A stretch of DNA of 64,000 bases, from assembly GCF_030161595.1 (NCBI RefSeq), contig NZ_BSUM01000001.1, positions 3,224,001 through 3,288,000 on the forward strand, read 5' to 3'. Numbering within the stretch: position 1 is the stretch's first letter; each line of letters begins with the position of its first letter. A model generated the notes under the pieces. It did no database searches. It worked only from the letters and a program-made list of their open reading frames with translations, and was not told where the DNA came from. This document shows, one piece after another, positions 7,972 through 16,824 of the stretch. This DNA comes from Litorihabitans aurantiacus. GTDB lineage: Bacteria > Actinomycetota > Actinomycetes > Actinomycetales > Beutenbergiaceae. Both the position numbers and the translations under genes were made by a program.

Positions 7972-9326
7972 GCGCCCCGGCGCCCCTCGCGACCGGCGAC
8001 CCGGCCGCCTCGGCCCCACCCCCGCCGTCGTCGCGCCGCGTCTCGTGGACGGTGGTCGCGCTCGGGACGGTGCTGCGGGCACCGGTCGTCGCCGTCGCGC
8101 CCGTGCTCGGGCCGATCGGCGACGATCTCGGCGTGCCGGTCGCGTCCGCGGCCCTGCTCGTCTCGCTCCCCGTCCTGTGCTTCGGGCTCAGCGCCGTCGG
8201 CGCCTCGCGGCTGATCCGCCGGGTGGGGGTGGCGACGGCGCTCGCGGTCTCGATGGCGCTCGTCGCGGTCGGTCTCGTGGTGCGGGTCGGCGGGGGGTGG
8301 ACGACGGCGGTGGTCGGCACCGTGCTCCTCGGGGCGGCGATCACGGTCGCCAACGTCGCGGTGCCGCTCGTGACGCTCACGCGCGGAGAACGCGGGGGCC
8401 GACGCATGACGACCGCGTACGTCGTCGTGATGAACACCTGCACGCTCGGTGCGACGGTGGTGACAGGACCGCTCGCCGCGCTCGTGGGGTGGCGGTTCGC
8501 GGTGACCGTGCCGAGCCTCGTGGCGGCGGTGGCGCTCGGCGTGCTGCTCTCGCTGCCGAGCGTGCGCCGCGGGCTGCCGCGCGCGGAGGCGGTGCCGTCG
8601 GTGCCCCGGCGGCCGTCGGGCGTGCGCCGGAGGGCGACGGCGCGGCCCGGGCGGCCCGGGCGGTCGCGCGCGGGCCTCGTGGCGGGTCTGCTCACGCTCA
8701 GCTTCGCCGGGCAGACGTTCGGGTACTACGGGACGACGGCGTGGCTGCCGACGCAGCTCGCGGACGAGCTCGGCACGGACCTCGTCGGGTCGGGCCTCAG
8801 CGCCGCGGTGTTCCAGGCGGGCGGCGTGGTCGGCCCGCTCCTCGCGGCGCTGCTCCTGGGCCGGGCGCGCAGCGAGTGGGCCTTCGCCGTGGTGGGGGTG
8901 CTGTGGATCGCGTTCCCGCTGGGAATGGTGTCGGCGCCGCAGGCGTGGTGGGTGTGGTCGGTCCTGGCGGGAGTGGCGCAGGGAGCGACGTTCACCGCCG
9001 TCCTCGTGGTCGTGGTGCGCGTGTCGCCGCACGCGGGGGTGACGCGCCGCGTGTCGGCCCTCGTGCAGGGCGGCGGGTACGCCGCGGGTGCGGCGGGGCC
9101 CGTCGCGATCGGCCTGGTCCACGCGGCGACCGGCGGGTGGTCGTGGCCGATGGGGGTGGTCGTCGCGTCCGTGGTGACCCTCGCGGTCGCGGGGGTGGCG
9201 GCGTCGCGGCTGGCGGGTCAGGCGGTGGGGGACGCGGTTCCGGACGGATCGGACGGGTCCGCCGCACCCGGACGCCCGGTCGGGACGACGCCGTCGCGCG
9301 AGCGCACGATGTCGTGGCGCAGGTAG
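7968..9326 (+). CDS. MFS transporter, CynX/NimT-like
   Basis: This 452-residue membrane protein has about 12 hydrophobic segments and a long polar central loop near residues 195-230 (arginine-rich), the normal MFS 6+6 layout. The GTG at 7968 overlaps the amidase stop (GTGA). Transporters of this group handle cyanate, nitroimidazoles or small organic acids, and here it probably moves a substrate or product of the amide pathway. The final 36 codons overlap the 3' end of the convergent GntR gene by 109 bp, which is unusually long. Confidence 0.85.
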   Translation: MSAPAPLATGDPAASAPPPPSSRRVSWTVVALGTVLRAPVVAVAPVLGPIGDDLGVPVASAALLVSLPVLCFGLSAVGASRLIRRVGVATALAVSMALVAVGLVVRVGGGWTTAVVGTVLLGAAITVANVAVPLVTLTRGERGGRRMTTAYVVVMNTCTLGATVVTGPLAALVGWRFAVTVPSLVAAVALGVLLSLPSVRRGLPRAEAVPSVPRRPSGVRRRATARPGRPGRSRAGLVAGLLTLSFAGQTFGYYGTTAWLPTQLADELGTDLVGSGLSAAVFQAGGVVGPLLAALLLGRARSEWAFAVVGVLWIAFPLGMVSAPQAWWVWSVLAGVAQGATFTAVLVVVVRVSPHAGVTRRVSALVQGGGYAAGAAGPVAIGLVHAATGGWSWPMGVVVASVVTLAVAGVAASRLAGQAVGDAVPDGSDGSAAPGRPVGTTPSRERTMSWRR

Positions 9327-10043
9327 ATGCGGTCGTGGCGGTAGTACCCGGTCGCGACCTCGATGACGCGGCCCTGGGGCGACAGCGTCGAGCGGTGCTG
9401 CACCATCACGGGTGACCCCGGGGGATCTCGAGCAGCTGCGCGACACCCGGGTCGGCCAGGCTCGCGCCCGTGCGCACCTGCGCCACGCCGATCTCCGCGC
9501 CGTGCGACTCGAGGTAGGCGAAGGTCCCCCGCCGGACCCCGGCGTCACCGCGGCCGGCGCGGGCAGACCGAGGTCCGCCGGCAGGTAGGAGGTCCACAGC
9601 ACCATCGGTTCCGGGCCGTGCGTCAGCCGCTCCCACAGCACCACCGGTGCTCCGACGGCGATCCCGAGCTGCTGGGCCACCGGCGCGAGGGCGGGCACCT
9701 CCTGCCAGGTGAGGTGGCGGTAGGTGATGGCGCCGACGCCGGGGGTGTCGCCCTCCTCGGCGATCGCGCGCAGGGAGTTGAGCTCGTGCACGACGACGTG
9801 CGACGTCGGGCGTGTGCCGATCCCCTGGGCGCGTTGCACGAGGCGTTCGGCCACGAGGTAGGACAGCGCCTCGCGCACGACGTTGCGCCCGACCTGGAAC
9901 TCGGTCACCAGCTGGTCCTCCGACGGCAGGACCCGATCGGCGTACACGCCCGCGAGGATGCGGTCGCGCAGCACGTCCCGCACCAGCCGGGAGCGGTGCG
10001 CGCGGGACTCGGTGTAGCGCGTCACGCCGACATTGTCGTCCAC
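9218..10043 (-). pseudogene. GntR family regulator (HutC/UTRA type), two frameshifts
   Basis: The N-terminal winged helix (residues about 10-75, with LPSEDQLVTEFQVGRNVVREAL) is in one frame, the middle of the UTRA effector domain (FAYLESHGAEIGVAQVRTG) in a second, and the C-terminal strand set (GRVIEVATGYYRHDRIYLRHD) in a third. The breaks coincide with CCCCC at 9526-9530 and GGGGG at 9420-9424. One added base at each gives a continuous 275-residue protein of normal length, including IPPGSPVMVQHR at the second junction. It faces the amide cluster and is its likely regulator. Both breaks fit homopolymer undercalls. Confidence 0.8.
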
Positions 10044-10095
10044 CGGGCCGCGGTGCGGGAGTGGCGTCCCGGGCGCGGACCGGGACGGTGTCGCG

Positions 10096-10977
10096 TCAGC
10101 CCCGTGGCCCGCGCTCGCGCCGCAGGAACTGCCCCGGCGTCATCCCGGTCACGCTGCGGAAGTCGCGCGTGAGGTGCGCCTGGTCGGCGTAGCCCAGCTC
10201 GGCCGCGACGTCGGCGAGGGTGGCGTGTCCGCCGTCGCCCGCCGCGTGCGCGGCCTCGCGCAGCCGCGCGACCGCCTCGTGCAGGCGTCGGCGGCGGACC
10301 ACCCACGTCGCCCCGAGGCCGACGCGGTCGCGGAAGAGCCGCTGCAGCGAGCGCTCGGACAGCCCCGTGCGCGCGGTGAGGTCCTCGATGCGGCGCACGT
10401 GCGGCGTCGCCTCGATCCACTCGACGACGTCGTTGACGAGCTCGCCCTCGGGATCGACCGGCAGGAGCGGCTCGAGCGCGGTGCGGGCGGCCTCGACGGC
10501 GGCGGCCTGCGCCCCGGCGTCGCGCGGGTCGTCGACCAGGAGGCGGCGCACGGTGGCCGTGAAGGCGGCGCCGCGCTCGCCGAGGACCTCGCTGAGGTCC
10601 GCGGTGCGATCGCGCCAGCGCGACATCGGCTCGCCCGCGAGCAGGCGCCCCGACGCCGGCTGCATCGCCAGACCGAACGCCCAGCCCTCCCCGGTCAGCG
10701 TGGTGCGTGACAGGCCGCTCTCGACGCCGTAGAACCGCGCGTACTCCCACGTCACCACGATCAGCGGCACCGGGTAGCGCAGCACCTTTTGCACCACACC
10801 CTGCCCCGCCGGCACCGACCAGACGGGGATCCAGAACCAGCGCACCAGGCCGGCGACCGACGCGGGCGGCGGCAGCCGCGCCATCGTGTGGCTCGTGTCC
10901 GCGGGGTCGCGCAGGTGGGCGGTGCGGATGGGGCCGAGCCGCTCGCCGTCGGGCCTGTCGGTTTTCATCAAGCCCAT
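10096..10977 (-). CDS. AraC family transcriptional regulator
   Basis: This 293-residue regulator has an N-terminal sensing half with a DUF6597-like pattern (VAGLVRWFWIPVWSVPAG) and a C-terminal AraC double helix-turn-helix from about residue 185. Helix-turn-helix one is IEDLTARTGLSERSLQRLFRD; the second ends in the AraC signature LGYADQAHLTRDFRSVTGMTPGQFLR. A second ATG at 10968 is also possible. Only 28 bp separate it from the divergent DinB-like gene, so the two share a promoter region and it probably regulates that gene and itself. Confidence 0.88.
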   Translation of the reverse strand: MGLMKTDRPDGERLGPIRTAHLRDPADTSHTMARLPPPASVAGLVRWFWIPVWSVPAGQGVVQKVLRYPVPLIVVTWEYARFYGVESGLSRTTLTGEGWAFGLAMQPASGRLLAGEPMSRWRDRTADLSEVLGERGAAFTATVRRLLVDDPRDAGAQAAAVEAARTALEPLLPVDPEGELVNDVVEWIEATPHVRRIEDLTARTGLSERSLQRLFRDRVGLGATWVVRRRRLHEAVARLREAAHAAGDGGHATLADVAAELGYADQAHLTRDFRSVTGMTPGQFLRRERGPRG

Positions 10978-10993
10978 CCTGGCGCGGCGTCGC

Positions 10994-11006
10994 TAGGTTC
11001 GCGGCA
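10994..11006 (+). promoter_or_regulatory. Leaderless promoter of the DinB-like gene
   Basis: A -10 element TAGGTT (10994-10999) is followed by six bases and then the ATG at 11006, so the start codon coincides with the expected transcription start. No Shine-Dalgarno sequence is present. The same arrangement occurs in front of several other genes here. Confidence 0.55.
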
Positions 11007-11599
11007 TGACGACCACAGCCGCGCAGTACGCCACCGCCGACGACCGCCTCCGCCAGGTCCTGCGCCACATCGCGGACTGGGACGCGCCCACGCCGTGCGA
11101 GGGGTGGGCGGCGCGCGACGTCGTCGCACACCTGATCGAGACCGAGCGCGCCTTCCTCGGCGAGCAGGTGGATCTCGGCGACGACGGGGGCGTCGCGGGA
11201 GGCGAGGGAGCACCGCTCGCGGACCCCGCGGCGGCGTGGGCGGAGCACGCCGACCGGGTGCGCGCGGCGCTGGCCGATCCGGCGCTCGCGGCGCGCGAGT
11301 ACGCCGGGTTCTTCGGACCGAGCACGGTGGGGGAGACGTTCCGGACGTTCTACGTGTTCGACGTCGTGGTGCACCGGTGGGATCTCGCGCGGGCGGCCGG
11401 CGGGGCGGGCGGTGCGGGCGGTGCGGGTGTGGCCGGTGCCGTCTGGGACGAGGCAGAGCTCGACCTCCTGGACGCCTCGACCGCCGCGATGGGCGAGGCG
11501 ATCCGGATGGAGGGGATCTGCGGACCGGCGCTGGCGGTGCCCGCGGGGGCGGGGAGGCAGGAGCGGATGCTGGCGTACCTGGGGCGCGCCGCCCGCTGA
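11006..11599 (+). CDS. DinB/maleylpyruvate isomerase-like metal-binding protein (TIGR03086 type)
   Basis: This 197-residue cytoplasmic protein has the four-helix DinB-like pattern: DWDAPTPCEGWAARDVVAHLIETE near residue 25-50 with a metal-site histidine, and FDVVVHRWDLARA near residue 125 with the second. A Gly/Ala-rich insertion follows (GGAGGAGGAG). Proteins of this family are mostly uncharacterised; some are thiol-dependent S-transferases or isomerases. It is read divergently from the AraC regulator. Confidence 0.8.
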   Translation: MTTTAAQYATADDRLRQVLRHIADWDAPTPCEGWAARDVVAHLIETERAFLGEQVDLGDDGGVAGGEGAPLADPAAAWAEHADRVRAALADPALAAREYAGFFGPSTVGETFRTFYVFDVVVHRWDLARAAGGAGGAGGAGVAGAVWDEAELDLLDASTAAMGEAIRMEGICGPALAVPAGAGRQERMLAYLGRAAR

Positions 11600-11600
11600 G

Positions 11601-11645
11601 CGGTGCGGCAGCGGCCGGCCCGAAGGGCCTGTGCCCGCCGCACCG
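11601..11645 (+). terminator. Nested hairpin downstream of the DinB-like gene
   Basis: A 9-bp inverted repeat, CGGTGCGGC (11601-11609) and GCCGCACCG (11637-11645), encloses a second perfect hairpin GGCCC-GAA-GGGCC (11617-11629). It starts one base after the stop codon. There is no U-tract, as is common for actinobacterial terminators. Confidence 0.55.
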
Positions 11646-11663
11646 GGCGGCCCTCCCCGCCGA

Positions 11664-11689
11664 CCTGTGCAGGCCTGCACAGGTAGCAT
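11664..11689 (+). promoter_or_regulatory. Operator palindrome and -10 of the RHH/PIN toxin-antitoxin pair
   Basis: A perfect 20-bp palindrome (11664-11683; each half is CCTGTGCAGG or its complement) abuts the -10 element TAGCAT (11684-11689). Six bases later is the antitoxin ATG, so the message is predicted to be leaderless. The palindrome fills the promoter spacer, as expected for an autorepressor site bound by the ribbon-helix-helix antitoxin. Confidence 0.65.
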
Positions 11690-11695
11690 CGGGGC

Positions 11696-11980
11696 ATGTC
11701 CCTCCTGGAGAAGCGGCTGCAGGTGCTGCTCGACGACGAGCGCTTCCGACGCCTCGAGTCGGAGTCGGCGGCGACGGGCCGATCGGTGGGGTCGATCGTC
11801 CGGTCGGCCATCGACCTGCACTTCGCCACGAACGGCGGTGGTGACGCCCGCGCGGCGGCGGCCCGCCGTCTGCTCGAGGCCACCGCTGCGCCGGAGGCCG
11901 GCACCGAACCGGACTGGGCCGAGTCCAAGGCGGCCATCCTGGAGGCGGGTACCGCGCGGGCGACGGCGGGCGAGAGGTGA
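11696..11980 (+). CDS. Ribbon-helix-helix antitoxin of a PIN-type toxin-antitoxin pair
   Basis: This 94-residue protein starts MSLLEKRLQVLLDDERFRRL and has the ribbon-helix-helix pattern ESAATGRSVGSIVRSAIDLHF at about residues 22-42. The alanine-rich and acidic C-terminus would wrap and block the toxin. The stop overlaps the toxin GTG (GTGA). A perfect 20-bp palindrome sits in its promoter. Role: neutralise the PIN toxin and repress the operon. Confidence 0.82.
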   Translation: MSLLEKRLQVLLDDERFRRLESESAATGRSVGSIVRSAIDLHFATNGGGDARAAAARRLLEATAAPEAGTEPDWAESKAAILEAGTARATAGER

Positions 11981-12381
11981 CCCGCGTCTTCCTCGACACG
12001 GCCGTGCTCGCGCTCGCCGTCGGTGGGGAGCACCCGCTCCGCACGGCCTGCCGCGGGTACCTCGAGGGCGCGGCCCGCGGCGAGATCGAGATCCACGTGA
12101 GCGTCGAGGCGGTGCAGGAGCTGCTGTTCCACCGGATGCGACGGGGTGGGCGGTCGGACGCCGTCGAGCTTGTGCGTGACGTCCGGGAGTTGTGCCACGT
12201 CCACGAGTTCGACGACGCGGTGCTCGCTCGCGCGATCGACCTCGTCGGGCGCAGCGCGCTGGGCGGTCGCGACGCCGTCCACGCCGCGACGGCGCTCGGC
12301 TCGGGGTTCGCGGAGATCGTCACACCGGACCGGGACTTCGACGGCGTGCCGGGGCTCCGCCGTCGTGCGCCCGGGGCCTGA
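11977..12381 (+). CDS. PIN-domain toxin (VapC-like ribonuclease)
   Basis: This 134-residue protein is a PIN-fold RNase. Acidic active-site residues are visible as Asp7 (VFLDTAVLALAV), a glutamate in VSVEAVQELLFHR, Asp near residue 98 in GRDAVHAATAL, and a C-terminal Asp in TPDRDFDG. The GTG start overlaps the antitoxin stop. It probably cleaves RNA when the antitoxin is lost. Confidence 0.85.
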   Translation: MTRVFLDTAVLALAVGGEHPLRTACRGYLEGAARGEIEIHVSVEAVQELLFHRMRRGGRSDAVELVRDVRELCHVHEFDDAVLARAIDLVGRSALGGRDAVHAATALGSGFAEIVTPDRDFDGVPGLRRRAPGA

Positions 12382-12406
12382 CGACGGCGCAGCGCCGCCG
12401 CACGCG

Positions 12407-12494
12407 TTCGGCAATCCTCTCGGGGAGGGTCGGCGATCCTCTCGGGGTACGTCGGAAAAGCTCTCGGGGAGGGTCAGGAAAGCTCTCGCGAAGG
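12407..12494 (+). repeat. 22-bp intergenic repeat, locus B (4 units)
   Basis: Four uninterrupted 22-bp units start at 12407, 12429, 12451 and 12473, each containing CTCTCGGGG or, in the last, CTCTCGCGA. They fill most of the 157-bp gap between the convergent PIN toxin and the HyuB gene. The units match loci at 2401 and 25524 in length, order and polarity. The function is unknown; a terminator or protein-binding array is possible. Confidence 0.8.
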
Positions 12495-12538
12495 GGTGGG
12501 GAGGGCAGGGGTGGCTGGGTTGGGGAGGGCGGGGCGGC

Positions 12539-14566
12539 TCAGACGGCGGGGGTGGCCCCGGCGAGGGCCTCGACCAGGGTGGTGGCTCGGGCGCGGGCGG
12601 CGGTGAGGGCCGCCGCGGAGGCGTCGGTGCGGGGGAAGCCGTCAGGCAGGCCCGTCAGCACCTCGTGCAGCAGCGCCCGACGGCGCGGCGCCCGGTCCAG
12701 GGGCGCCAGCCCGCGCAGCGCCACGTCGAGGTGGTCGAGCAGGTCGCGGTCGAACACCGCGTCCCAGCGATCCCGCGCGGCGCCCCGGCCCCACCACGCC
12801 CGCTCGTCCCGCGGCGCCGACCGCAGCGCCGCCGTCGCCGCCTCGTCGAGGAGGCCCTCGGACACCACCACCCCGTAGTCCCGCGCCGCGGCACCGACCG
12901 AGATCAGCCGCCCGAGCACGTCGGCCAGCACCGCCTGGGGCGCCCGCAGGAACGGGTCGCCGTACCCGCCCGCGCCGGCCGTCCGCAGCGTGACGGTGTC
13001 ACCCACCTCCAGCGGCACGGTGTCGACGACCACGAGCCGCTGCTCGCCGTCGCGGCCCTCGTTCACGATCAGCTCCGTGCACGCGCCCGGTCCGCCGCCG
13101 GCCGCGCCCCACGGCTGGAACCGCGTCCGCTCCAGACCGCGCGCCAGCAGCGTGCCGGGCTCGAGCGCCTCGAAGACGAGCTCGAGCCCGCTCCCGCCGC
13201 GCCAGCGCCCGGGACCGGCCGAGTCGGGCCGCACCGCGTAGCGCAGCACGCGCACGCCGATCGAGGCCTCGACCGTCTCGACCGGGTTGTTGGCGAGGTT
13301 GGAGATGCCGCTGTCACGGCCGTCGATGCCGTCGGCACCGCGGCGCGCGCCGGTCCCGCCCACCATGGGCTCGACCACCTGCAGGTTCTTCCCCGGTCCG
13401 CTCGCGCGCGGCGCGAAGACCACCGGGACCACGAGCCCGCTCGAGGCGGCCGGCAGCACGTCGGGCGCGGCCTGCACCAGCGCGCCGGAGACGACGTCGT
13501 TCACGCGCGAGACCGTCGCGTGCCGCACCCCGACCGCCGCCGGCGCGACGGCGTTGAGCACGCTGCCCTCCGGCGCCCGGAACGTCACGACGTCCATGAG
13601 CCCGCCGTTCAGCGGCACGTCCGGGTCGAGCGTGCCCACCAGGGCGAACATGCGCGTGAGCACCCACGAGTGCGCGCGCCCCTGCGTCACCATGTTCAGC
13701 GCAGCCTCGACCTGGGGATCGGTCCCGGTGAAGTCGAGGTCGAGCGTCCCGCCGGCGACCGTCGCGCGCAGCGCGATCCGCAGCGGGAGGTCGCTCACGG
13801 CGTCGTTGTCGAGGTAGTCCTCGAAGCGGTACCCGCCGTCGGCGAGCCGGCCCAGCGCACGCCGCGCCCGCGCCGCCGTCTGCGCCCGCGCGTGCTCCCC
13901 GATCTGCGCCAGCCCACCGGGGTGGTCGGCCACGACCTCGGCCACCCGGGCGCGCCCCCGGTCCAGCGCGGCGAGCATCGCGGCCAGGTCGCCGTCGTTC
14001 TGCTCGGCCGCGCGCGAGTTCGCGCGCAGCAGCGCCTCGACGCCCGGCACGCGCCGCCCGGCCGCGACGTACTTCACCGGCGGGATCCGCAGGCCCTCGG
14101 CGAAGATCGAGTCGTTGCGCACGCTCACGGACGAGGGCACGCGGCCCCCGACGTCGGACACGTGGATGAACGTCCAGCCGTACCCGACGACCTCCTCGCC
14201 CTCGAAGTACGGCGCGATCGCGTGCACGTCGGGCAGGTGGGTCGACAGCGCGCCGGAGGTGTAGGGGTCGTTCGTGAGGATCACGTCGCCGGGCTCGAGG
14301 CCCTCGCGCTCGCGCACCACGCGCACGGCCTCGGACACGTCGAGACCGACGAACCCGGACACCCCGATCCCCTGCGGGTAGGCGACGAACCGCCCCGAGG
14401 CGTCGGCGACGGCGCACGCGAAGTCCGCCGTCTCGCGCACGTAGAGGCTGCGGCTCGCGCGCTGCAGCGCCAGGCTCATCTCCTCCGTCGCGGCGATCAG
14501 CCGCATCTGGCCCAGCTCACGCTCGAGTACCGACAGCACAGTCGGCTTCGTCGGCTCAGACAGCAC
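12539..14566 (-). CDS. Hydantoinase B/oxoprolinase family protein
   Basis: This 675-residue protein is the B subunit of an ATP-dependent hydantoinase/5-oxoprolinase-type enzyme that opens a lactam or cyclic imide. Typical stretches are TNDPYTSGALSTHLPD near residue 95, VGYGWTFIHVSDVGG, and FTGTDPQVEAALNMV, and the C-terminus has GRWRGGSGLE. The GTG at 14566 overlaps the end of the A subunit by 11 bp. It is the last gene of the minus-strand amide cluster. Confidence 0.9.
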   Translation of the reverse strand: MLSEPTKPTVLSVLERELGQMRLIAATEEMSLALQRASRSLYVRETADFACAVADASGRFVAYPQGIGVSGFVGLDVSEAVRVVREREGLEPGDVILTNDPYTSGALSTHLPDVHAIAPYFEGEEVVGYGWTFIHVSDVGGRVPSSVSVRNDSIFAEGLRIPPVKYVAAGRRVPGVEALLRANSRAAEQNDGDLAAMLAALDRGRARVAEVVADHPGGLAQIGEHARAQTAARARRALGRLADGGYRFEDYLDNDAVSDLPLRIALRATVAGGTLDLDFTGTDPQVEAALNMVTQGRAHSWVLTRMFALVGTLDPDVPLNGGLMDVVTFRAPEGSVLNAVAPAAVGVRHATVSRVNDVVSGALVQAAPDVLPAASSGLVVPVVFAPRASGPGKNLQVVEPMVGGTGARRGADGIDGRDSGISNLANNPVETVEASIGVRVLRYAVRPDSAGPGRWRGGSGLELVFEALEPGTLLARGLERTRFQPWGAAGGGPGACTELIVNEGRDGEQRLVVVDTVPLEVGDTVTLRTAGAGGYGDPFLRAPQAVLADVLGRLISVGAAARDYGVVVSEGLLDEAATAALRSAPRDERAWWGRGAARDRWDAVFDRDLLDHLDVALRGLAPLDRAPRRRALLHEVLTGLPDGFPRTDASAAALTAARARATTLVEALAGATPAV

Positions 14567-16815
14567 GGCTCACCTCCTCGTCCTCCGCGACCAGCGGCGC
14601 GAGCAGCAGGTCGCCCGACGGCGCCAGCCGCACTCCCCAGTCCGGCGGCACGAGCACGCTCGTGTCGCCCTTCTCCACGACGGCGGGTCCGGCCACGGGT
14701 GCAGCGTCCTCGGCCTTCTCGTGGTCGTCATCTCGCGGCACGACGGCGAGCACCGCCGCCTCGTGCACGCCCCCGTCCAGCCGCAGCTCGCGCCGCCCGA
14801 CCCGCGCGAGCACCCGCTCGCCGTCGCCCGTCCGCACGCGACCCTGCCGACCGCTGATCGCCACGCGCACGGTCTCGACCAGCACGGTCGCGCCGTCGTC
14901 GGCGAACGCGTGGTAGCGCTCGTGCGCCCGGCCGAACGCCTCGCGCAGCTCGCGCGCGTCCAGCGGCTCCGCCTCGAGCACCTCGGCGAGCGCGCGGGTG
15001 CCCCCGTGCGCAGCTCGACCGTGAGGGTCGTCGGCTGGCCGTCGTAGCGCGCGTCGACGGCGAGGACCACGTCGCCCTGGTCGGCCGCACCGTCGCTCGC
15101 GCCCTGCTCGCCCCACCAGGCGAGGGCCTCGGCGACGACGGCGCGCGCCGTCGCCCGCACCTCGTCGATCCCGCTCGGGTCGTCGGCCGGATCACCTGCC
15201 TCGCCCACCGTCAGGCGCGCCCGCAGCGACCGCACCAGGTCGCGCCGCACCGGCGCGAGAGCCGCGCCGAGCGCGCAGAAGGTGGCGGCCGCCGTCGGGA
15301 CGATGACGCGGCGCACGCCGAGGTCGCGCGCGAGCAGCGCCGCGTGCGTGCCGCCCGCGCCGCCGAACGCGACGAACGTGAACGCGTCCGGCACCTCGCC
15401 GTGGCGCGCGAGCACGGTGCGCACGCGGGTGGACATGCCGGCGGTCGCGATCCGCAGGGCGGCGCCGGCGACGGCGTCGGCGTCCGGCACGTCCGCGTCG
15501 AGATCCGCGGCCAGGGCGTCGAGCGCGGCGCTCGCGGCGGGGGCGTCCAGGCGCATGCGGCCCTCGAGGAACGCGCCGTCGGCCAGCGCACCGGCGTGCA
15601 CGTAGGCGTCGGTCAGGGCGGGTGCGGTGCCGCCGAGACCGTAGGCGACCGGGCCCGGGTGGGCGCCCGTGCTCCGGGGGCCGACGCGCAGCGCGGCGAC
15701 CTCGCCCGAGTCGTCGACCGAGACGACGGACCCGCCGCCGGCGCCGATGGCCTCGACGTCGACGACGGGCATCGTCAGCGGGACATCGCCGATCGTGGTG
15801 CCCGTGGTGACGGCCGGGCGGCCGGCGCCGACCACGCCGATGTCGCTGCTGGTGCCGCCCATGTCGAACGTGACGAGATCGGTCGCGGGCCACAGCAGCC
15901 CGGCTGCGGCGACGCCCGAGGCGGGACCGGAGAGCACGGTCACCACGGGGCGGGCGATCGCGTCGTCGAACGAGACAGACCCGCCGTTGGAGGTGGAGAT
16001 GAACAGCGGGGCGCGGAGCCCGATGGCCGCCACGCGCTCGCGCAGCGACGTGAGGTAGGACGTCATGAGCGGCCGGATCTGCGCGTCCAGCACCGCCAGC
16101 GCCGTGCGCTCGTACTCGCCGGCCTCGGGCCACAGCGCGCCCGCGGACGTCACGGGCACGCCCAGGTCGCGCTCCAGCGCGGCGGCGAGCGCGGCCTCCC
16201 GTTCGGGCGCGGCGTACCCGCCGACCAGGCAGAGGGTGACGGCGTCGGCGCGGGTGTCCCGCAGCGCCTCCAGCGCGCGGTGGTAGGAGGGGAGCCGGGC
16301 GTCACCTCGGCACCCACGGCCGCGCCGTCGGGGGCGAAGCGCAGGTCGAGCTCGACCACCTGGTCGCGGTCGACGACGGGCCGCGGCGGCCTCGCGTGCA
16401 GGTCGAACGAGCGCGGCAGGCGCGCGCGTCCGATGTGCACGAGGTCGCGGTGGCCCAGCGACGTCAGCACCGCCACGCGCGCCACGCGCCGCTGCAGGAT
16501 CGCGTTCAGCCCGATGGTGGTGCCGTGCGTGATCGCGGCGACGTCGTCGGCCGCCACGCCCAGCCCGAGCAGGTCGCGCAGCCCCTGCTCGACGGCGGCC
16601 GCCGGGTCCTGCGGCGTGCTCGCCACCTTGTGGGCGACGACGCGGGTGAGGTCGTGCGTCGCGCCGTCGCCCCGATCGCCGCTCGGCACGGCGACGAGGT
16701 CGGTGAAGGTGCCGCCGACGTCGACACCGACGCGCCACCGGGTGGGCGAGGTGGACGGCGACGACGACGCGGGCGACGCGGAGGGCGTGGCGGTGGCGGC
16801 GGCTGAGCTGGTGAT
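14556..16815 (-). pseudogene. Hydantoinase A/oxoprolinase family protein, two frameshifts
   Basis: The A subunit is split over three frames. The N-terminal ASKHA nucleotide site GVDVGGTFTDLVAV lies near 16720; the centre (VLSGPASGVAAAG, TFDMGGTSSDIG, FVAFGGAGGTHA) is in a second frame; the C-terminus (PLDARELREAFGRAHERYH) is in a third. The break at GGGGG (plus-strand CCCCC, 15001-15005) is fixed by one base, giving RTGGTRALAEVLEAE. The other, near 16300, is not in a homopolymer. No ATG, GTG or TTG precedes the nucleotide site in frame after the permease stop, so the start is unresolved and the coordinate given is approximate. Confidence 0.78.
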
Positions 16816-16824
16816 GGGTCGGTC

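Noticed and set aside
6492-10043. Minus-strand open frame of 1183 codons across the amidase and MFS genes
   Set aside because: Only its first 150 codons show homology (GntR N-terminus). The rest is an antisense shadow of strongly supported plus-strand genes in GC-rich DNA.
12407-12494. CRISPR array suspected from regular repeats
   Set aside because: Units are contiguous 22-bp repeats with no unique spacers, and no cas genes are present.
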